DNA of 64,000 nt, taken from NCBI RefSeq assembly GCF_022171985.1, contig NZ_JAJVHF010000005.1, forward strand, positions 124,001-188,000. Reading direction: 5' to 3'. A model generated the notes under the pieces. The model had not been told where the DNA came from and made no database searches. It saw only the letters and a program-made list of their open reading frames with translations. Both the position numbers and the translations under genes were made by a program. The stretch is from Huaxiibacter chinensis (GTDB lineage Bacteria > Pseudomonadota > Gammaproteobacteria > Enterobacterales > Enterobacteriaceae). This document shows positions 36,596 to 45,978 of the stretch, in pieces (position 1 is the first letter of the stretch; each line of letters begins with the position of its first letter).

Positions 36596-37651
36596 TTAAT
36601 TTTTTTCGCTCACGAGGAAGCTCTGGAACTGAGGCGACATCCAGGTTTTGAAGCCCTCCCCCTCTTTAAAGATCATGTACACCGCCAGCCCCTCCTGACG
36701 CACGACCTCTTTGGCTTTCTCCGTTCCCAACACCATCAGCCCCGTATCCCAGGCATCAGCCTCCAGCGCGGTGGGCGAGACAACCGTTACCGAGACCAGC
36801 TTGTGTTCAATGGGACGACCCGTTTGCGGATCGATGACGTGCGAAATTCGTTTGCCATCCAGCTCGTAATAGTTGCGATAACTGCCGGAGGTACTAATCC
36901 CATGACCGTTAATGTCCACAATCGCCTGGACAGCCTGTTGCTGATCGGTCGGTTTTTGAATAGCCACGCGCCAGGGTTTATCGCTGGCGTTCATACCACG
37001 GCTAACCAGCGCGCCGCCCACCGACACCAGATAACGGGCGATGCCCTCCTGGCTCATCAGCTTTGCAAGATGATCGGCGGCGTAACCCTCGCCGACGGTA
37101 GAGAGATCGACGAAAAGATCGGGAATATCTTTTTGTAAATACTGTTGTCCGTACTGATTGATCACCGACAGATGTTGTAACCCGGTACGGGCCCGTGCAT
37201 CGTCGATTTGCGCCTGCCCGGGCTCGCTCACCGGCTGCTTATTGGGACCGAATCCCCACAAATTGACCAACGGCCCCACGGTGATATCCATCGCGCCATT
37301 GGTTTTATAACCCACGCGCAGCGACTCGGTGATGATGTCCGCCATCGCTGCATTCACAGGCCAGGGCGAGGTGCTGTTCGATAAATTGAATCGCATCAGT
37401 GCGGAGTCATTTTTATACGTCGTGAGCAGCTGATCGTCCGCGTCGAGCTGGCTCTGGATCTTCTCGCGCAGTTCACTGGCCCGATCTTTATCAACATTCA
37501 TGATGCTCACGCGCCAGAATGTGCCCATCGTCTTGCCTTCAAGTACCGTTGCTGCGGGTGTTTCAACCTTTGCCACGGGCGTGGAAGAATCGCATGCCGT
37601 GAGAAAGAAAAGCGCCGCCAGTACGCTGGCGCGAAAAAAAGTCATTTCCAT
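36596..37651 (-). CDS. apbE: FAD:protein FMN transferase ApbE (lipoprotein)
   Basis: Periplasmic flavin transferase that attaches FMN covalently to proteins such as NqrB, NqrC and RnfG. 351 residues, as in E. coli. Signal peptide with lipobox FLTAC (lipidated Cys20). Conserved segments are GKTMGTFWRVS, MDITVGPLVNLWGFGP, DLSTVGEGYAADHL, SVGGALVSRG and HVIDPQTGRPIEH, including the Mg/FAD-binding and catalytic region. An alternative start two codons later (37645) is possible. It is upstream of ada on the same strand, but ada appears to have its own promoter. Confidence 0.96.
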   Translation of the reverse strand: MEMTFFRASVLAALFFLTACDSSTPVAKVETPAATVLEGKTMGTFWRVSIMNVDKDRASELREKIQSQLDADDQLLTTYKNDSALMRFNLSNSTSPWPVNAAMADIITESLRVGYKTNGAMDITVGPLVNLWGFGPNKQPVSEPGQAQIDDARARTGLQHLSVINQYGQQYLQKDIPDLFVDLSTVGEGYAADHLAKLMSQEGIARYLVSVGGALVSRGMNASDKPWRVAIQKPTDQQQAVQAIVDINGHGISTSGSYRNYYELDGKRISHVIDPQTGRPIEHKLVSVTVVSPTALEADAWDTGLMVLGTEKAKEVVRQEGLAVYMIFKEGEGFKTWMSPQFQSFLVSEKN

Positions 37652-37722
37652 TCGTTATTATCCTCAAACCTGAACGGCAAGAGTACACCAAAACGGTTCG
37701 TTTTGAGTGGTGAAAAAAGCAT

Positions 37723-37749
37723 AAAAAAAGGGACCTTAAGGTCCCTTAT
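37723..37749 (-). terminator. ompC terminator
   Basis: On the minus strand AAGGGACC-TTAA-GGTCCCTT followed by TTTTTAT, 18 bp beyond the ompC stop. Confidence 0.9.
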
Positions 37750-37766
37750 GTAAAAAAGACAAGAAA

Positions 37767-38876
37767 TTAGAACTGGTAAACCAGACCCAGCGCGACGATA
37801 TCGTCAGTGCCTACGCCAGCTGCACGGGTAAAGTTATTGTCATCCAGCAGGTTGATTTTGTAATCAACATAGGTAGACATGTTTTTGTTGAAGAAGTAGG
37901 TCGCGCCAACGTCAACATATTTCAGCAGGTCCTGATCGCCGTAACCGCCTTCGATGTCTTTGCCTTTAGACTGCAGGTAAGCCACGGATGGACGCAGGCC
38001 GAAATCGAACTGGTACTGAGCAACCACTTCGAAATTCTGTGCTTTGTTAGCAAAACCGTAAACGGAGCTGTCGTTCTGAGAGTTGCCGAAACGCGTTGCG
38101 TTATAGGTCTGGGAGTAGTGCGCTGCCAGGTAGATGTTGTTTGCGTCGTATTTCAGGCCGCCGCTGTAAACTTCAGCACGGTCGCCGTTGCCGTAAACGT
38201 CTACTGCGTTCTGATCTGCGGTACGTTTAGAGGAAGACATCGCACCGCCTACGCTGAAGCCTTCGCCCAGGTTATAGGTCAGTGACGCGCCATAGCCGTC
38301 GCCGTTCTGTTTCAGGGTGCTGCGACCCGTGTCGTTTTCACCGCTTACGCTGCCGTTTTTACCCTGATACTGCAGAGCAAAGTTCAGGCCATCCACCAGA
38401 CCAAAGAAGTCCTGGTTACGGTAAGTGGCAACGCCATTTGCACGTTGTTGCAGGAAGTTGTCGCTGCCGTAAGTGTCGCCGCCAAATTCTGGCAGTACGT
38501 CGGTCCAGGACGTTACGTCATAGATGACGCCGTAGTTACGACCGTAGTCGAATGAGCCTGCATCACCAAATCTCAGACCGGCGAATGCCATACGCGTCCA
38601 GGACTGGTTGTCGCTTTCAGTGGTGTTGCCCTGAATCTGGTATTCCCACTGGCCGTAACCGGTCAGCTGGTCGTTTACCTGCGTTTCGCCTTTGAAGCCC
38701 AGACGCATGTAAGTCTGATCGCCATCAGCACCGTCATCATCAGAAAAATAGTGCAGGCCATCTACTTTGCCGTACAGATCTAATTTGTTGCCGTCTTTAT
38801 TATAAATTTCAGCCGCATTTGCTGCGCCCGCTACCAGCAGTGCTGGTACCAGGAGGGACAGGACTTTAACTTTCAT
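37767..38876 (-). CDS. ompC: Outer-membrane porin OmpC
   Basis: General trimeric porin, a main route for small solutes and beta-lactams across the outer membrane. 369-residue precursor. Signal peptide of 21 residues ([21 protein letters not shown]), mature start [17 protein letters not shown]-terminal phenylalanine LGLVYQF as the Bam signal. The constriction-loop segment [19 protein letters not shown] is intact. No frameshift or stop, so porin loss by this gene is not seen. It is flanked by micF and rcsD as in E. coli, and under OmpR control. Confidence 0.97.
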   Translation of the reverse strand: MKVKVLSLLVPALLVAGAANAAEIYNKDGNKLDLYGKVDGLHYFSDDDGADGDQTYMRLGFKGETQVNDQLTGYGQWEYQIQGNTTESDNQSWTRMAFAGLRFGDAGSFDYGRNYGVIYDVTSWTDVLPEFGGDTYGSDNFLQQRANGVATYRNQDFFGLVDGLNFALQYQGKNGSVSGENDTGRSTLKQNGDGYGASLTYNLGEGFSVGGAMSSSKRTADQNAVDVYGNGDRAEVYSGGLKYDANNIYLAAHYSQTYNATRFGNSQNDSSVYGFANKAQNFEVVAQYQFDFGLRPSVAYLQSKGKDIEGGYGDQDLLKYVDVGATYFFNKNMSTYVDYKINLLDDNNFTRAAGVGTDDIVALGLVYQF

Positions 38877-39200
38877 TTTATTAACCCTCTGTTATATGCC
38901 TTATAATTGCCACTGCTTACTGATTGACCCTCTCAACCAGTCGGCACATTCATTCTCCGCAAAAATACAGAATAATCCAATACGAATATGATACTAAAAC
39001 TTTGAAGATGTTTCATTTGTCGTCAAAGATGTGTCAACTTGTAAACAAAAGGGAACTTTTCGACAGCACAAAAAGCTAATAAATAAGGCACTTTTAATCA
39101 AAGTGTTATATAAAGCCATTTAAATCAAATAGATAAACAAAAAATAGTTACCGCACTGAATGACAAAACAAAGCGCTTTGAGTTCACTAAAATATATCTC
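38877..39200. promoter_or_regulatory. ompC/micF divergent regulatory region
   Basis: 324 bp between the ompC start and the micF 5' end. Minus-strand AAATGAAACATC (39018-39007) and the ACATCTTTGAC just upstream (about 39030) are close counterparts of the OmpR-binding boxes before E. coli ompC. The following stretch towards the gene (AGTATCATATTCG...GGATTATTCTG) matches the E. coli ompC promoter region almost base for base. The micF -10 is probably within AATATATC at 39191-39198. OmpR sites are inferred from this similarity. Confidence 0.75.
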
Positions 39201-39294
39201 GCTATCATCATTAACTTTATTTATTACCGTCATTCAAATTTGAATGTCTGTTTATCCCTAATTGAGCCGAATGCACTGCATTCGGTTTTTTTTT
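39201..39294 (+). ncRNA. micF: MicF small RNA
   Basis: The 5' end GCTATCATCATTAACTTTAT is identical to E. coli MicF; this seed pairs with the ompF mRNA start region and represses translation with Hfq. The total length is about 94 nt, ending in a terminator CCGAATGC-ACT-GCATTCGG plus nine T's. It is transcribed divergently from ompC, the conserved position. The internal CATTCAAATTTGAATG hairpin (39231-39246) is more symmetric than the E. coli version. Other known targets are lrp and cpxR. Confidence 0.95.
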
Positions 39295-39323
39295 ACTTTT
39301 CTTTACGGAAAAGTGTTTTTTTT
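39295..39323 (+). terminator. Second hairpin/terminator directly after micF
   Basis: ACTTTTC-TTTACG-GAAAAGT followed by G and eight T's, immediately after the micF T-run. It would catch read-through from micF. Confidence 0.8.
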
Positions 39324-39614
39324 GTGCTACCCGCCTGAAATTATAACGACTATTAATTAAACCCTCCCGTGACATTCGTTGCGCCCATGCATTTACTCTA
39401 AATCTTAATTTCTTGTTAATTAGTGCTATTTCTTAACGATTACGATAATTATTTGTACAGATGGCAAAACGCTGTACACATTCACCGCTATTGCACTTTG
39501 GCCTGGATCGGGCGCAAAAAGTCCGTCACAGACTGACAACTACGCTGGAAATTCAGTTATTACGCTTTATACTGCCTATCTCCCAAAAGTGCGACCACCA
39601 CGGGTTACCAATTA
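39324..39614 (+). promoter_or_regulatory. rcsD upstream region
   Basis: About 290 bp with no ORF. A TATACT at 39568-39573, 42 bp before the rcsD ATG, is a good -10 candidate; the matching -35 is weak. AT-rich upstream sequence (39340-39460) may bind nucleoid proteins. Confidence 0.5.
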
Positions 39615-42284
39615 ATGAGTCAATCTGAGACGACCGCGTCAGGCAAATTTTCCCTCCTTCCCGGGAGCATCACTCGTTTCTTTCTTCTATTGATCATAGT
39701 GCTGCTGGTGACGATGGGAGTTATGGTGCAAAGCGCGGTTAACGCCTGGCTGAAAGACAGAAGTTATCAGATTGTCGATATCACCCATGCATTGCATAAA
39801 CGCATCGACACCTGGCGCTACGCCACCTGGCAGATTTACGACAATATTGCTGCTGCTCCGGGCACCGCTTCCGGTGACGGATTGCAGGAGACGCGCCTCA
39901 AGCAGGACGTCTACTACCTGGAAAAGCCGCGCCGCAAAACCGAAGCCTTAATTTTTGGCTCCCACGATAGCGCCACGCTCGAAATGACGCAGCGGATGTC
40001 GACCTACCTCGACACGCTGTGGGGCGCTGAAACGGTGCCGTGGTCGATGTACTATCTTAATGGTCAGGATAACAGCATGATCCTGATCTCCACGCTGCCG
40101 CTTAAAGATCTCTCCTCGGGCTTTAAAGAGACGGCGGTGGGTTCCATTGTCGATACTCGCCGCGCGGAGATGCTGCAGCAGGCGAATGCGCTGGATGAGC
40201 GCGAAAGTTTCTCTTCGCTGCGTCGCCTTGACTGGCAAAACGGTCATTACTTTACGCTGCGCACGACGTTTAATCAGCCAGGACATCTGGCCACGGTGGT
40301 CGCCTTCGACTTACCGATTAATGATTTGATCCCGCCGGATATGCCGCTGGATAGCTTCCGTCTGGATCCGGACAATTCCACACAAAACTTGCGCACGCCG
40401 CCTGATAAAGAGACCGCGGAAAGCGTAGCAATCTCCTTTAATGGTTCAAAAATTGAGATCACCTCCTCGCTGAACTCGACCGGTATGCGCCTGGTGTGGC
40501 AGGTTCCGTTTGGTACCCTTCTGCTGGACACGCTGCAAAATATCCTGCTGCCGCTGTTGCTTAACATTGGCCTGCTCGCCCTGGCCGTGTTTGGGTACAC
40601 CACGTTTCGCTTCCAGCCGGGGCGGGCGAGTGAAAGCCCTTCCTCCTCTGGTTCCAGCAGTGAACTGCGCGTATTGCGAGCCCTGAACGAAGAGATTGTC
40701 TCCGTGCTGCCTCTGGGTTTACTGGTGCACGATCAGGAAGCAAACCGCACGATCATCAGTAATAAAATTGCCGACCACTTAATGCCGCATCTTAATTTGC
40801 AGAACATCACCGCAATGGCCGATCAGCATCAGGGCGTGATTCAGGCGACCATTAATAATGAACTCTATGAAATACGCCAGTTCCGCAGCCAGGTGGCATC
40901 ACGCACGCAGATCTTTATCATTCGTGACCAGGACCGTGAAGTTCTGGTGAATAAGAAGCTGAAGCAGGCCCAGCGGTTGTATGAGAAAAATCAGCAAGGC
41001 CGTGCCGCGTTTATGCACAATATCAGCGATGCCTTCAAGCAACCGTTGAAAACGCTGGCAGCTCAGGCCGCCAGCCTAAAAGAGCCTGAAAGTCATCAGC
41101 TGGCGATCCAGGCCGACTCTCTGGCCCGTCTCGTCGATGAAATTCAGCTGGCGAATATGCTGGAGAATGACAGCTGGAAGAGCAGCCCGTCCCTCTTCTC
41201 CATCCAGGCGTTGATTGACGAAGTGGTTCCTGAAGTCTTGCCGGTGATCAAGCGTAAAGGGCTTCAACTGCTGATTAACAATAATCTCCCCGCCAATGAT
41301 GAACGCCATGGCGATCGGGAGGCGTTGCGCCGCATTCTGTTGATGCTGATTCAGTACGCCGTCACCACCACCCAGATTGGCAAAATTACGCTGGAAGTCA
41401 GCACCGATGAATCGGTCGACGATCGTCTGACGTTCCGTATTCTCGATACCGGTGAAGGCGTCACGGTGAATGAGATCGATAATCTCCACTTCCCGTTCCT
41501 GAACGACACGCAGAGCGATAATTATGGCAAAGCGAACGCCCTCACCTTCTGGTTGTGCGATCAGCTGGCACGTAAGCTGGGCGGGCACCTGAATATCAAG
41601 GCGCGTGAATCGCTGGGGACGCGTTATTCTCTGCACGTTAAAATGACCGCAAATCCACAGGAAGAGGACGAAGAACGCCTGCTGGATGACGTCGTGGCAA
41701 TGGTGGATGTGACCTCAAACGAGATCCGCGCTATTGTGGTTCGTCAGCTCGAAAACTGGGGTGCTGAGTGCATCACGCCGGATGAGAGACTGGCGAGTCA
41801 AGAATTTGATCTCTTTTTAACTGATAATCCGTCTAATCTTACTGCCTCCGGCTTGCTTTTAAGCGATGATGAGTCCGGCGTGCGAAAAATCGGCCCCGGC
41901 CAGCTGCGCGTCAACTTCAATATGAGCAATGCTATGCAGGAAGCTGTACTACAACTAATAGAAGAGCAGCTGGCGCAGGAAGGGATCCTGGAGTCCCCGT
42001 TGGGTGGCGATGAAAATGCCGAACTCCATGCCAGTGGCTACTATTCACTCTTTGTGGATACAGTTCCAGATGATGTTAAGCGGTTGTATACTGAGTCCGC
42101 CGAGAAAGATTTTGCGGCACTGGCGCAGACAGCACATCGCCTTAAAGGGGTGTTTGCCATGCTTAACCTGGTTCCGGGCAAGCAGTTATGTGAAACGCTG
42201 GAACATCTTATTCGTGAGACAGATGCTTCTGGCATAGAAAAATACATCAGCGACATTGACGCCTACGTCAAAAGCTTGCTGTAG
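39615..42284 (+). CDS. rcsD: Rcs phosphorelay phosphotransfer protein RcsD
   Basis: Inner-membrane intermediate that carries phosphate from RcsC to RcsB in the envelope-stress phosphorelay controlling capsule, motility and division. 889 residues (E. coli 890). TM1 at about 20-42, a large periplasmic domain, TM2 at about 308-328, a degenerate histidine-kinase-like region (no catalytic H-box), then the C-terminal HPt domain with its phosphoacceptor His841 (AHRLKGVF). rcsB follows 16 bp downstream, so the pair forms an operon. Confidence 0.97.
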   Translation: MSQSETTASGKFSLLPGSITRFFLLLIIVLLVTMGVMVQSAVNAWLKDRSYQIVDITHALHKRIDTWRYATWQIYDNIAAAPGTASGDGLQETRLKQDVYYLEKPRRKTEALIFGSHDSATLEMTQRMSTYLDTLWGAETVPWSMYYLNGQDNSMILISTLPLKDLSSGFKETAVGSIVDTRRAEMLQQANALDERESFSSLRRLDWQNGHYFTLRTTFNQPGHLATVVAFDLPINDLIPPDMPLDSFRLDPDNSTQNLRTPPDKETAESVAISFNGSKIEITSSLNSTGMRLVWQVPFGTLLLDTLQNILLPLLLNIGLLALAVFGYTTFRFQPGRASESPSSSGSSSELRVLRALNEEIVSVLPLGLLVHDQEANRTIISNKIADHLMPHLNLQNITAMADQHQGVIQATINNELYEIRQFRSQVASRTQIFIIRDQDREVLVNKKLKQAQRLYEKNQQGRAAFMHNISDAFKQPLKTLAAQAASLKEPESHQLAIQADSLARLVDEIQLANMLENDSWKSSPSLFSIQALIDEVVPEVLPVIKRKGLQLLINNNLPANDERHGDREALRRILLMLIQYAVTTTQIGKITLEVSTDESVDDRLTFRILDTGEGVTVNEIDNLHFPFLNDTQSDNYGKANALTFWLCDQLARKLGGHLNIKARESLGTRYSLHVKMTANPQEEDEERLLDDVVAMVDVTSNEIRAIVVRQLENWGAECITPDERLASQEFDLFLTDNPSNLTASGLLLSDDESGVRKIGPGQLRVNFNMSNAMQEAVLQLIEEQLAQEGILESPLGGDENAELHASGYYSLFVDTVPDDVKRLYTESAEKDFAALAQTAHRLKGVFAMLNLVPGKQLCETLEHLIRETDASGIEKYISDIDAYVKSLL

Positions 42285-42300
42285 CAAGGTAGCCTAATAC

Positions 42301-42951
42301 ATGAACAATATGAACGTAATTATTGCCGATGACCATCCGATTGTACTGTTCGGTATTCGCAAATCACTTGAACAGATCGAATGGGTGAATGTTGTCGGTG
42401 AATTTGAAGACTCCACAGCACTGATCAATAACCTGCCTAAACTGGATGCGCACGTGCTCATCACCGATCTCTCCATGCCTGGGGATAAATACGGTGATGG
42501 CATTACCCTGATCAAATACATTAAGCGTCACTTCCCCAGTATTTCGATCATTGTTCTGACCATGAACAACAACCCGGCTATCCTGAGCGCCGTTCTGGAT
42601 CTGGATATCGAAGGTATCGTGCTTAAACAAGGCGCACCGACGGATCTGCCAAAAGCCCTGGCGGCACTGCAGAAAGGCAAGAAATTTACGCCGGAAAGCG
42701 TGGCTCGCCTGCTGGAGAAAATCAGCGCGGGTGGTTACGGCGACAAACGTCTCTCGCCGAAAGAGAGCGAAGTACTGCGTCTGTTCGCAGAAGGTTTCCT
42801 GGTTACGGAAATTGCCAAGAAGCTTAACCGCAGCATTAAGACCATCAGCAGCCAGAAGAAATCAGCGATGATGAAACTGGGCGTGGAAAACGATATCGCC
42901 CTGTTGAACTATCTCTCCTCTGTTACGCTGAGCGCGGTCGATAAAGAGTAA
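42301..42951 (+). CDS. rcsB: Response regulator RcsB
   Basis: DNA-binding regulator of capsule, flagella, division and acid resistance genes, active as a homodimer or with RcsA, BglJ, GadE and others. 216 residues. The receiver domain has the acidic pair Asp10/Asp11 and phosphoacceptor Asp56 (LITDLSMP). The LuxR-type HTH is in the last 75 residues (LSPKESEVLRLFAEGFLVTEIAKKL). Almost identical to E. coli RcsB. It is convergent with rcsC through a bidirectional terminator. Confidence 0.98.
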   Translation: MNNMNVIIADDHPIVLFGIRKSLEQIEWVNVVGEFEDSTALINNLPKLDAHVLITDLSMPGDKYGDGITLIKYIKRHFPSISIIVLTMNNNPAILSAVLDLDIEGIVLKQGAPTDLPKALAALQKGKKFTPESVARLLEKISAGGYGDKRLSPKESEVLRLFAEGFLVTEIAKKLNRSIKTISSQKKSAMMKLGVENDIALLNYLSSVTLSAVDKE

Positions 42952-42963
42952 TGCTTTGGTCGT

Positions 42964-43002
42964 AAAAAAACCCGGTCGCGCATTTGCGGACCGGGTTTTT
43001 TT
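42964..43002. terminator. Shared rcsB/rcsC bidirectional terminator
   Basis: A7 - CCCGGTC ... GACCGGG - T7, with an inner CGC/GCG pairing around ATTT. It lies between the convergent genes, and its T-run touches the rcsC stop codon. Confidence 0.94.
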
Positions 43003-45847
43003 ATACCCTGGTTTTCCTGACGCGTTCGGCATACACCGACAGCGTCTGTTTGAGAACGTCCAGCGTCACCGGCTTCGACAGGCAGCTGTCCATCCCTGAT
43101 TCCAGACAACGTTGTTTCTCTTCCGCCAGCGCATTCGCCGTCACCCCCACCACCGGCAACGTCAGGCCAAGCTGACGAATACGCTGGGTCAGGCGATAGC
43201 CATCCATGTTTGGCATGTTAACGTCGCTCAGCACAATATCGATGTGGTTCTTGCTGAGAACATTCAGCGCATCGACCCCGTCGTTGGCGGTCAGGCAAAG
43301 GTACCCCAGTGACCCGAGCTGGTCGGCCAGCAGTCGGCGGTTAATCGGGTGATCGTCGACCACCAGAATCATCATGTCATCGTTTCTGGCGACGTTAGAT
43401 TCCACCGACGGCAGCGCCGCGACGCCATCCCGGGTGTCTACTTCAACTTTGTAAATATGCGCCAGCAGGTTAAGCAACTCATGCGGCGTCGCCACGCTGT
43501 GAACCCATTCACCAGGCACGCGCTCCTGCGGAATACCGATGTGCCGACGGCAAAAGACCACCGCTGCCCTACCCTGCCACGCGGCATCCGGCGCATCATC
43601 GGTAATAAGGATATCATCAGCCTCTGCCGTGTGGCCCTCGTAACGCGCCACGCTGAGGCCGCTACGGGTGAGCAGCGACTCCAGGAACGTATAAAGGGAG
43701 GCGTTATGCACCGCCAGCCAGCAGCGTTTGCCGCTGAGCCCTTCTACAAACGGTTTTTCCGGATGCTGCGCATGGTAAAGCGGGATACGAATCGTAAACT
43801 GACTGCCCATGCCCGGCTCGGTATCCACCGAGATATCACCGTCCATCATGCTGATCAGCTTTTCACAAATCGCCAGTCCCAGGCCGGTACCCTGGAAGTT
43901 ACGCTGTACGCCGGTGCCCACCTGGAAGAAAGGATCGAACAGACGCACCACCTCTTTTGCCGGGATCCCAACGCCCGTATCGCGCACGCGGATGCTGAGA
44001 TAGTCCCCTGCACGGGACACGTGCAAAATGATGCAGCCGATATCGGTAAATTTAATGGCGTTGCTCAACAGGTTTGAGATCACCTGCTGCAGACGCATCG
44101 GGTCACCTTCCAGCGTCAGCGGCACATCGGGTTCAATAAAGCAGTAAAGGCCCAGCTGTTTACGCACGACCAGCGGCATATAGTTGGCGGTAATATGGTT
44201 CATCACTTCACGTGGAGAGAACTCGCGCGGCTCGATTTTGAGCTGTTCCGATTCGATTTTTGAGAAATCGAGAATATCGCTGATGATTTTCAGCAACAGG
44301 CTGGAAGAGTTATTCATCGCCGTGACGAGACGACCCACCCCTTTCGGTAACTCTTTCGTTTGCAAGAGATCGAGGTTACCAATAATGCCGTATAACGGCG
44401 TGCGAAGCTCATGGCTGACCGTCGCCAGGAACATGGATTTCGACTGGCTGGCCTGTTCCGCCGCTTGCGCCATTTCCTGCAAAGACTCTTCCATTTTAAC
44501 GCGGGCGGATACATCCACCAGCACGCAAATCGCCACGTTTTCGTTGCGATAACGTGAATGCACAAAGCTGATTTGCAGATTGGTATTGTTACTGGTGAGC
44601 ACGTCGACGAAGTTCACCTGCTGACCGCAGATAATCTGCGTCAGGCGCTGTCGGTCCTCGTGGGTCAGCATATTCAGGTAGTTGTGCGCCAGTTCGTTAC
44701 TCAGGATATTGGTGCCGTCCTGGGTACGCAGGATACAAATGCCGACCGGGGCTGAGGCAACAATTTTACGGTTAAATTGTTCGTGTTCTTCCAGGCGCTG
44801 CGCATCGATTTCGGCGGGAATAAAAATTCTGCGCTCATACATCCGCGTCAGCATAAAGAGGGCGATACCGACCAGCACGTTCAGCAGGATAGCGTTCAAA
44901 ATCAGCAGGCGTATACGTTCCAGCACCAGGTCAACCGGCACGGAATAGACAATGCTCAGGGACGATGGCGGCAAACTTTTTTTCAGCACCAGCTCGCGGA
45001 ACCCGGAGGTGTAGCCAAACCAGGTACGCTCCTGCAACCAGTGCTGATCGATTGTGATGCGCTTCTCCGGACCGGTGAGGGAGATCAGGGTATGGCCATT
45101 CTCGTCCAGAATGGTCACGCCCATCGGCAGGCTGCCCGGCGTGAAGAAATTCTCCATCCGGATAGTTTGCTCAATTCCCAGCAGCGCCTGCAGGCGGTTG
45201 GCCAGGTAGACCGGCGTCAGCGCATAGAAGTAGCCCACTTCAGCGCGCGGGCCCTGGCTTATCCAGTAAATGTTGTTACTGCGCTCGTCCTGCGGCGCGT
45301 TACGGTATTTCTTAATCCGTTCGTGCAGGCTTTTCAGCGCATTATCACGGTCGACCGGCACATCGCGCAGGCCGAAATTCGCCATGCACAAATTATCGCT
45401 ACCGATAAGAAAGACGCGATTCAGATCGTAAGCCGCAGAAAAATTATCCCGCCAGTAGCGCATAAACCATGACAGTGACTCCAGCGACCCGCGCCAGGTT
45501 CCGCCCATCGCCGAGCAGTCGGAATCGGGGAACAGCGGCTCAAAATTGGGGATCTCAACCTTATCGTTTCGTCCACGGCTGGCCAGAATACCGTTTTCCG
45601 CCGTCAGCCGGTTTTCCGCGATGTATTTCAACTCTTTCATCACATCCGACGTGCGCTGGATATAGCGCTGGGCCTGATCGGAGTTATAGCTAAACTCCTG
45701 ACGGATCTCGGACTCCTTCTTGTGCAAGGCGTTGACGATATAGAACACCGAGGCCAGGGCCACCAGTAGCCAAAGCAGTAGCGCTAACGCCCGGAAAAAA
45801 TAGCGAGAAACTTTTAGCGTGGTACGAAAGGAGACGAGATATTTCAA
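43001..45847 (-). CDS. rcsC: Hybrid sensor histidine kinase RcsC
   Basis: Inner-membrane kinase that starts the Rcs phosphorelay, acting on signals relayed by RcsF and IgaA. 948 residues (E. coli 949). It begins at TTG 45847 (MKYLVSFRTTL), the only start giving the family N-terminus; the Shine-Dalgarno is weak. TM segments are at about 20-40 and 313-335, flanking the periplasmic domain. A PAS-like region precedes the H-box SHELRTPLYG (His479). The ATPase motifs RDTGVGIP and GTGLGLAICEKL follow. The C-terminal receiver carries phosphoacceptor Asp875 (LSDVNMPNMDG). All phosphorelay residues are intact. Confidence 0.97.
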   Translation of the reverse strand: MKYLVSFRTTLKVSRYFFRALALLLWLLVALASVFYIVNALHKKESEIRQEFSYNSDQAQRYIQRTSDVMKELKYIAENRLTAENGILASRGRNDKVEIPNFEPLFPDSDCSAMGGTWRGSLESLSWFMRYWRDNFSAAYDLNRVFLIGSDNLCMANFGLRDVPVDRDNALKSLHERIKKYRNAPQDERSNNIYWISQGPRAEVGYFYALTPVYLANRLQALLGIEQTIRMENFFTPGSLPMGVTILDENGHTLISLTGPEKRITIDQHWLQERTWFGYTSGFRELVLKKSLPPSSLSIVYSVPVDLVLERIRLLILNAILLNVLVGIALFMLTRMYERRIFIPAEIDAQRLEEHEQFNRKIVASAPVGICILRTQDGTNILSNELAHNYLNMLTHEDRQRLTQIICGQQVNFVDVLTSNNTNLQISFVHSRYRNENVAICVLVDVSARVKMEESLQEMAQAAEQASQSKSMFLATVSHELRTPLYGIIGNLDLLQTKELPKGVGRLVTAMNNSSSLLLKIISDILDFSKIESEQLKIEPREFSPREVMNHITANYMPLVVRKQLGLYCFIEPDVPLTLEGDPMRLQQVISNLLSNAIKFTDIGCIILHVSRAGDYLSIRVRDTGVGIPAKEVVRLFDPFFQVGTGVQRNFQGTGLGLAICEKLISMMDGDISVDTEPGMGSQFTIRIPLYHAQHPEKPFVEGLSGKRCWLAVHNASLYTFLESLLTRSGLSVARYEGHTAEADDILITDDAPDAAWQGRAAVVFCRRHIGIPQERVPGEWVHSVATPHELLNLLAHIYKVEVDTRDGVAALPSVESNVARNDDMMILVVDDHPINRRLLADQLGSLGYLCLTANDGVDALNVLSKNHIDIVLSDVNMPNMDGYRLTQRIRQLGLTLPVVGVTANALAEEKQRCLESGMDSCLSKPVTLDVLKQTLSVYAERVRKTRV

Positions 45848-45940
45848 GGGGGCGAGGCTCCGCCGTCGGGGTCAAAAAGAATGTGGTTAAGGTAGCGGTA
45901 AACGTAGTTTGTCGCAATGCTCACGTGTCCGCAAAAAAAG

Positions 45941-45965
45941 AAAGGGCCGGAATCCGGCCCTTTTT
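45941..45965. terminator. gyrA terminator
   Basis: AAAGGGCCGG-AAT-CCGGCCC then TTTTT on plus; on minus the stem is followed by TTTCTTTTTTT. 13 bp past the gyrA stop, it separates gyrA from rcsC. Confidence 0.9.
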
Positions 45966-45978
45966 ACGTCAGGAGACA

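Noticed and set aside
37767..38876. Porin disruption contributing to drug resistance
   Set aside because: ompC is full length with an intact signal peptide, constriction loop and terminal phenylalanine.
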